A stretch of DNA of 10,654 nucleotides. It comes from Thermoplasmata archaeon. Lineage in GTDB: Archaea > Thermoplasmatota > Thermoplasmata > Thermoplasmatales > Thermoplasmataceae. How positions within the stretch are numbered: position 1 is the stretch's first letter; each line of letters begins with the position of its first letter. The notes beneath the pieces are model-generated. The model did no database searches and was not told the origin of the DNA. It saw only the letters and a list, made by a program, of their open reading frames with translations. The DNA lies in assembly GCA_021799315.1 (NCBI GenBank), contig JAJZAR010000046.1, forward strand, positions 1-10,654, read 5' to 3'. Position numbers and translations under genes: made by a program. This document shows positions 6,918 to 10,654 of this stretch, piece after piece.

Positions 6918-7943
6918 GTGTTTTGTATAAAATGTGGAAATCAATTGCCAGATGATGCAGAGTTCTGTTCCAAGTGCGGTGCACCGGTACCGGGATATCA
7001 GGCAAAAAACAGTGTACCGAATAGTAATGGGAATCAGAACCAGGAGACAGTTATAGCCTCAAGCGGGGTTACTGAATTGAAGTGCCCAGGATGTGGAGCA
7101 CCTATCAAACCCGTCGCAGGAGAATCTGTTGTCACATGCGAGTATTGTGGAACGAGCGTGAGCCTCGGTAACCAGGGATGGAAAAATGTTTCAAAACACA
7201 CCATGCTTGTCCTGAAAGTACTGGATACAGAAGCGGTCAGAGCAATTATCAGAAAGGATCTCGATAAAGGTTTGATGAACAGGCATCTATTTGAGGAATC
7301 AAAGGAGGAAAGCCTGACCATAAGTTACGTTCCATACTGGATTGTTCCTGCCGGTGCAAATTCGAGCTACAAATATCTTGATATCGCAGCAGAGGTTGGT
7401 ACCATGGCTATGGATGCAGCCGTAATGGGTGTTGCCGGAGATGCAATGGGCGGCAGAAATGGCGGCATGGGAGGAGGTATGTTTGAAGGCATGATGATAG
7501 GGGGCATGATGGGCGGCGGAATGAATGGAAATAATGCCGTAAGAGGTGGCACATACTCCCACAACTATGAATATCCGGTACTGGGTATAAAGGACAAGCC
7601 GCACCTTCAACCTGAACAGTATGCATTCAAACTTGACCAGAGAGTTCCCTTTGATCCATCAAAGATAACTAAAAGCGTAAAAGTTCTGAATGGTGACATT
7701 GATGAGGATACATCCAAGCAACTGGCTAAATCCCTTATAGGACAGGCTCAGCAGAGAGCCATACAGGCACAACATCACCATCTGGAAGGACTACAGACCG
7801 TTGTGGAACCTGGAACTCCGGAACTGCTGCATGTACCTGTGTGGCAGGCAAAGTATTCGCACAAGAAAAAGGAATACTGGGTAGTAGTTGATGGATCAGA
7901 TGGCGCTGTAATGAGAACAGACATGGATAAGCTTAAGGAATAA
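6918..7943 (+). CDS. Double zinc-ribbon protein with Gly/Met-rich centre (YdjG-like in layout)
   Basis: A 341-residue protein starting at GTG, so that the first zinc ribbon begins at residue 3 (C3, C6, C17, C20). A second ribbon of the CPGCG...CEYCG type is at C56, C59, C74, C77. Residues 92-156 form a folded unit ending YVPYWIVPAG. Residues 158-206 are very rich in Gly, Met and Ala (for example GGMGGGMFEGMMIGGMMGGG). Residues 218-332 form another folded part ending HVPVWQAKYSHKKKEYWVVV, reminiscent of the 'vPvW...Y' ending of bacterial zinc-ribbon proteins found beside SPFH genes. There is no clear transmembrane helix, although the Gly/Met-rich part might insert in or pack on a membrane. Co-transcription with the SPFH gene points to a shared complex. 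No catalytic motif is seen, so this is likely a structural or scaffold component. Confidence 0.85.
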   Translation: MFCIKCGNQLPDDAEFCSKCGAPVPGYQAKNSVPNSNGNQNQETVIASSGVTELKCPGCGAPIKPVAGESVVTCEYCGTSVSLGNQGWKNVSKHTMLVLKVLDTEAVRAIIRKDLDKGLMNRHLFEESKEESLTISYVPYWIVPAGANSSYKYLDIAAEVGTMAMDAAVMGVAGDAMGGRNGGMGGGMFEGMMIGGMMGGGMNGNNAVRGGTYSHNYEYPVLGIKDKPHLQPEQYAFKLDQRVPFDPSKITKSVKVLNGDIDEDTSKQLAKSLIGQAQQRAIQAQHHHLEGLQTVVEPGTPELLHVPVWQAKYSHKKKEYWVVVDGSDGAVMRTDMDKLKE

Positions 7944-7977
7944 GAAAAAGAGAATCAACTTACATCTTCCGATTTCA

Positions 7978-7988
7978 TTTTTTCTTTT
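7978..7988 (+). terminator. T-rich terminator of the SPFH/zinc-ribbon operon
   Basis: A six-T run and a four-T run separated by one C lie 35 bases after the stop codon. A second run of eight T at 8030-8037 could act as backup. The 168-base interval up to the hydrolase gene holds these tracts and nothing else that I can support. Confidence 0.55.
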
Positions 7989-8111
7989 CACCAAGTTCTA
8001 GAAATTTATATGTTTTAGTTCATTGGACCTTTTTTTTCATACCTACAGTCAATGAATTGACATACAGTTGATAGATTGATAGAATTTTACTATTTTAATG
8101 AGTCAGGTGAG

Positions 8112-8723
8112 TTACTGGGAAGCAAGGAATTCTTTTGCAACCTGAAGAAATGCAGCTGGTTTATCCATATATGCTGCGTGACCTGCGTCCTTCATGATTT
8201 TCACGGAAAAATTAGATTTTTCTGAAATTTTAGGCAGGAGATCATCCTGCGAGATCAGATCGTCGTTTTCCCCGAATATAAACAGTGTGTTGATTGTTAC
8301 GAGACTGAGGGCATCGTCTGGATACCATGCGGGGCCAACAAGAATCATGCTTTCTATCCTCATATCAGTTTCAATTGCTGAGAGTATTGCTATTCCGCCT
8401 CCCATGGAAGCCCCAATCAGTGAAGCACTGTGCATTCCCATGAAATCCATGAAAGCAAGGATGAATGAACTGGAGTTCAGTATATTACCTCTCTCCACCT
8501 CAAAATTTGGGTTTTTGTCGCTCTGCCCAAACCCGGGATAGTCTATGGCATAAACATTGTATCCAAGGTTTGCGAGATAGTCCATTGCACCTATCTGCTC
8601 CCATTCTTTGGACGTAAAAGAATAACCATGCAACATTATAAGATTTTTTTCGCTCTTTTTAGCCATTAATTGCCTGTAGAAAAGCTCCACACCATTGAAT
8701 TTTATTTTTATCTCTTTTATCAT
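8112..8723 (-). CDS. Compact alpha/beta hydrolase
   Basis: A small (203 aa) alpha/beta-fold serine hydrolase without a cap domain. The oxyanion-hole segment is MLHGYSFTS (30-38). The nucleophile elbow is GASMGG with Ser106, the acid is Asp154 or Asp155 in IFGENDD (149-155), and the catalytic His is His182 in DAGHAAYMDKP. The IDYPGFGQSD segment (60-69) is typical of the family. The small size and the 'LHG...F.S..W' pattern resemble the CIB/ABHD14-like group, but the substrate (ester, thioester or lactone) cannot be read from the sequence. No signal peptide is present. The gene stands alone, divergent from the flavoprotein gene, with only a weak TATA-like box about 30 bases upstream. Confidence 0.88.
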   Translation of the reverse strand: MIKEIKIKFNGVELFYRQLMAKKSEKNLIMLHGYSFTSKEWEQIGAMDYLANLGYNVYAIDYPGFGQSDKNPNFEVERGNILNSSSFILAFMDFMGMHSASLIGASMGGGIAILSAIETDMRIESMILVGPAWYPDDALSLVTINTLFIFGENDDLISQDDLLPKISEKSNFSVKIMKDAGHAAYMDKPAAFLQVAKEFLASQ

Positions 8724-8750
8724 GGCAATCCATGAGCTATATCTTCATTC

Positions 8751-8758
8751 TAAATACC
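8751..8758 (-). promoter_or_regulatory. Weak TATA-like box for the hydrolase gene
   Basis: On the minus strand the sequence ggtattta lies about 28-35 bases upstream of the ATG at 8723. It is only moderately AT-rich, so the call rests mainly on position. Confidence 0.3.
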
Positions 8759-8773
8759 TTTAATCTAATTTCG

Positions 8774-8786
8774 CAAAAAATTATGA
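8774..8786 (+). promoter_or_regulatory. TATA-like box for the flavoprotein gene
   Basis: The A/T tract caaaaaattatga is centred about 34 bases upstream of the ATG at 8815 and about 49 upstream of a second in-frame ATG at 8830. The nearer distance favours the first ATG. Confidence 0.35.
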
Positions 8787-8814
8787 TCTGTTTGAAACAA
8801 CTGTTAATACTCCG

Positions 8815-10137
8815 ATGCCATTTCAAGCCATGCACATACTCATAATAGGTGGAGGCGCGGCTGGTATGTCCGCAGCATCAAAGGCAAGAAGAAATGATAA
8901 GAATGCAGAAATTACCGTCGTTGAGTCGGGAAACTTTGTCTCCTATGCCCAATGTGGAATTCCCTATTACCTTTCAGGAAAAGTCAGTGATCCTATGAAT
9001 CTGATCCACTATCCTGTGGAAGAATTCCGTGTTAAGAGAAACATAAATGTAAAAACGGAAACGTATGTAAAGAGCGTGGACACCACCGAACATACAGTTA
9101 CACTTCATGACAACACAGCTATTCACTATGACAGATTGATAATAGCCACAGGAACAAGAGCTAAGCGACTGGATTTTAGTATACCTGATAGGGTGCATTC
9201 TGTGAGAACACTGGACGAAGCCATTCAAATAAAGCGAGACCTGTCTGGTCATCAGATGGGTATACTTGGAGATGGTGTTCTTGGTCTTGAGTTGGCGTCA
9301 GAGTTTGCTGAAAAAGATTGGGAAGTAACCCTATTCTCAAAGCATGAACGTATACTTCCAAGAGTTGATCCTGCAGTTATAATTCATATGAGTAAGGATT
9401 TGTCGAAAAAAATACGTATCATTCATTTTAATTCCATAAACTTCAAAAGAGGTGATAGTGACAAACCCACAATTGTTGCAGATCGCGACGAATACTGCAT
9501 GGATCAGCTGATGGTTGCAATCGGTACTCTTCCAAACACAGAATTTCTTAAGAATTCCAAGATTGATATGGATGCGGAAGGAAGGATCATTGTTAATGAG
9601 AGAATGGAGACATCGGTTGAAAATGTATATGCTGCAGGAGACTGCGCCATATCCATAAATCGGATAGATGGCCAATTGCAGTGGAACCCCCTTGCTCAGG
9701 TGGCAAATAAGATGGGGAGGGTGGCCGGATCAAACGCCTCTGGGAAGAGAATGGACTTCAAAGGTAGCGTGGGAACCACTCTTGTGAAAATACTTGATTA
9801 TGAGGTAGGTTACTGTGGATTCAGCGAGATAGAAGCGAAGAAGAGAGGATTTGATCCGGAATCAAAGACTGTGTCCGGATGGAGCAGAGCTAAATATTAC
9901 AGTGGAGGATCTGAAATCATTGTCAAAATTGTCTATGATAAAACAACCCTCAGACTTCTTGGAGGTGAGATATGTTCAAAGGATAATGGTGCATGGCGAC
10001 TCAATGCTCTTGAGACAGCCGTTTATTCAGGTATGACAACTGAGGAGTTGTTCTACAATGATCTGGGTTACACGCCACCCTTCGGACCTGTCTGGGACCC
10101 AATTATCATATGTGCAAGCCTTTCCTTGAGAGATTAA
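8815..10137 (+). CDS. CoA-disulfide reductase / NAD(P)H oxidase family flavoprotein
   Basis: A 440-residue FAD-dependent pyridine nucleotide-disulfide oxidoreductase of the group with a single active-site Cys. The FAD-binding GGGAAG motif is at 12-17. The redox Cys47 lies in VSYAQCGIPYYLSG. A second Rossmann motif for the nicotinamide nucleotide is at 149-157 (GILGDGVLG), and the second FAD segment NVYAAGDCA is at 270-278. The C-terminal dimerisation domain ends in GYTPPFGPVWDP (418-429), the signature with the conserved Tyr used by CoA-disulfide reductases. The likely reaction is NAD(P)H-dependent reduction of CoA disulfide, polysulfide/sulfur or oxygen; family members do any of these. After the second beta strand of the nucleotide domain the usual acidic residue is replaced (VTLFSKHER), hinting at NADPH. 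A start at the ATG at 8830 (MHILIIGGG) is also possible. Confidence 0.92.
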   Translation: MPFQAMHILIIGGGAAGMSAASKARRNDKNAEITVVESGNFVSYAQCGIPYYLSGKVSDPMNLIHYPVEEFRVKRNINVKTETYVKSVDTTEHTVTLHDNTAIHYDRLIIATGTRAKRLDFSIPDRVHSVRTLDEAIQIKRDLSGHQMGILGDGVLGLELASEFAEKDWEVTLFSKHERILPRVDPAVIIHMSKDLSKKIRIIHFNSINFKRGDSDKPTIVADRDEYCMDQLMVAIGTLPNTEFLKNSKIDMDAEGRIIVNERMETSVENVYAAGDCAISINRIDGQLQWNPLAQVANKMGRVAGSNASGKRMDFKGSVGTTLVKILDYEVGYCGFSEIEAKKRGFDPESKTVSGWSRAKYYSGGSEIIVKIVYDKTTLRLLGGEICSKDNGAWRLNALETAVYSGMTTEELFYNDLGYTPPFGPVWDPIIICASLSLRD

Positions 10138-10190
10138 CTTTCTAAAATAATGGTAACAAATCAAAATTTTTACCGTTCACTTATGAAAAT

Positions 10191-10204
10191 GCCATAATTA
10201 TGGC
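10191..10204. repeat. Perfect 14-base palindrome across the stop codon of the transporter gene
   Basis: GCCATAATTATGGC reads the same on both strands and includes the TAA stop of the minus-strand transporter gene. It lies in the 60-base convergent gap after the flavoprotein gene. It could be a protein-binding site, part of a bidirectional end signal, or chance; nothing in the sequence decides. Confidence 0.4.
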
Positions 10205-10654
10205 TTATTCTCACTCTTCAACCTTGATTCTTTCCCTCTTACGAAGGAAAGCAAAGCTGCTATGAGGAGAATACCCAACGAGAAGAACATAGCTGTTTTA
10301 ATGCCAGTGAGAAGTGACCTGGACACTGATGCACTTAACCCTCCATTGAGATTGCTGACCCCAGCGAAGACTTCAAATGCTACGTATCGGGAAACGCTGA
10401 TGCTTGCAATGGAAATTGAAATTATGAAACTCCCCAGCATTCCAATGTTTGACATTGTTCTGAGAAATCCCGAAGAGAGCCCATACAACTCTTTGGGCGA
10501 ATTGCCCATAACAGCACTGTTATTTGCAGGAAAGAACATTGAAGTACCGATACCTGTGAAGAATGATCCGATCAGAATGATATTCAATGATGCTGAAACT
10601 GTAAGAGTTGAGTAGATGATAATGGCAAATCCAAATATGAGACGCCCCAGACAT
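10198..10654 (-). CDS. Major-facilitator superfamily transporter, C-terminal part (runs off the window)
   Basis: The reading frame is open from the stop at 10198 to the window edge, giving 151 residues of the C-terminal part of a membrane transporter. No ATG or GTG start is visible near 10587 (the codon there is TTG inside a hydrophobic helix), so the true start lies outside. Visible helices are at about 5-21, 23-41, 61-82 and 114-138 of this fragment. The segment GIGTSMFFPANNSAVMG, followed by a loop with PKELYGLSSGFLRTMSNIG, resembles the drug:H+ antiporter-2 (14-helix, EmrB-like) branch, where 'pN...im' and 'G.aSg.....rn.G' occur in the second half. A polar, charged tail (about 139-151) should be cytoplasmic. 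Substrate unknown; drug or metabolite export driven by the proton gradient is a family inference. Confidence 0.8.
   Translation of the reverse strand, partial: CLGRLIFGFAIIIYSTLTVSASLNIILIGSFFTGIGTSMFFPANNSAVMGNSPKELYGLSSGFLRTMSNIGMLGSFIISISIASISVSRYVAFEVFAGVSNLNGGLSASVSRSLLTGIKTAMFFSLGILLIAALLSFVRGKESRLKSENKP

Noticed and set aside
7299..7626. Pro- and His-rich open frames opposite the zinc-ribbon gene
   Set aside because: Their composition is the direct mirror of the Gly/Met-rich codons on the real strand.
8001..8037. TATA-like tract followed by an eight-T run, as for a very short independent transcript
   Set aside because: The T run lies where transcription would begin, leaving no transcript body; it is better read as a backup terminator of the preceding operon.
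8068..8083. Tandem ttgatag repeat
   Set aside because: Two copies of seven bases in AT-rich intergenic DNA are expected by chance and no further copies follow.
10150..10174. Inverted repeat ggtaa...ttacc as hairpin terminator of the flavoprotein gene
   Set aside because: The stem is only five base pairs with a loop of more than ten bases and lacks a convincing T run after it.
30..10647. gagacgccc at both ends of the window (30-38 and 10639-10647), as possible element borders
   Set aside because: Nine bases only; the second copy lies inside the transporter coding sequence and no transposase, integrase or tRNA is present between them.

Overview
The window looks like chromosomal DNA of a thermoacidophilic or acid-tolerant euryarchaeon of the Thermoplasmatales type (Thermoplasma, Ferroplasma, Cuniculiplasma and relatives). 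This rests on an archaeal-type nicotinate phosphoribosyltransferase with a C-terminal zinc knuckle, an anchored and sequon-rich sugar-binding protein, a CoA-disulfide reductase/NADH oxidase family flavoprotein, TATA-like boxes placed about 25-30 bases upstream of start codons (nearly leaderless genes), and T-rich terminators. The genus is inference. No RNA genes, insertion sequences, CRISPR arrays or origins were seen, and no gene-free stretch exceeds 300 bases.

Layout. 1-1481 (+): a membrane-anchored extracellular solute-binding protein of an ABC transporter whose C-lobe segment appears to sit at the wrong end of the protein. 1622-2077 (+): a cyclophilin prolyl isomerase, which overlaps tail to tail with the next block. 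2067-5130 (-): a tightly packed operon read cysS, pncA, pncB (cysteinyl-tRNA synthetase, nicotinamidase, nicotinate phosphoribosyltransferase). The last two genes are consecutive steps of NAD salvage. 5131-5236 is a short divergent promoter region. 5237-7943 (+): a three-gene cluster comprising a helical protein of unknown function, a YdjI-like SPFH protein with two C-terminal zinc ribbons, and a double zinc-ribbon protein with a Gly/Met-rich centre. 8112-8723 (-): a compact alpha/beta hydrolase. 8815-10137 (+): a CoA-disulfide reductase-like flavoprotein. 10198 to the window end (-): the C-terminal part of a major-facilitator transporter.

How the parts fit together. The cysS-pncA-pncB operon turns nicotinamide into nicotinate mononucleotide and links this to tRNA charging only by co-transcription. 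The SPFH cluster resembles, in gene content, bacterial loci such as B. subtilis ydjGHI, where an SPFH protein and zinc-ribbon partners act at the membrane in envelope stress. An archaeal version with an unrecognised helical first gene is the best candidate here for a poorly described system. The other strong oddity is the apparent internal segment relocation in the solute-binding protein.
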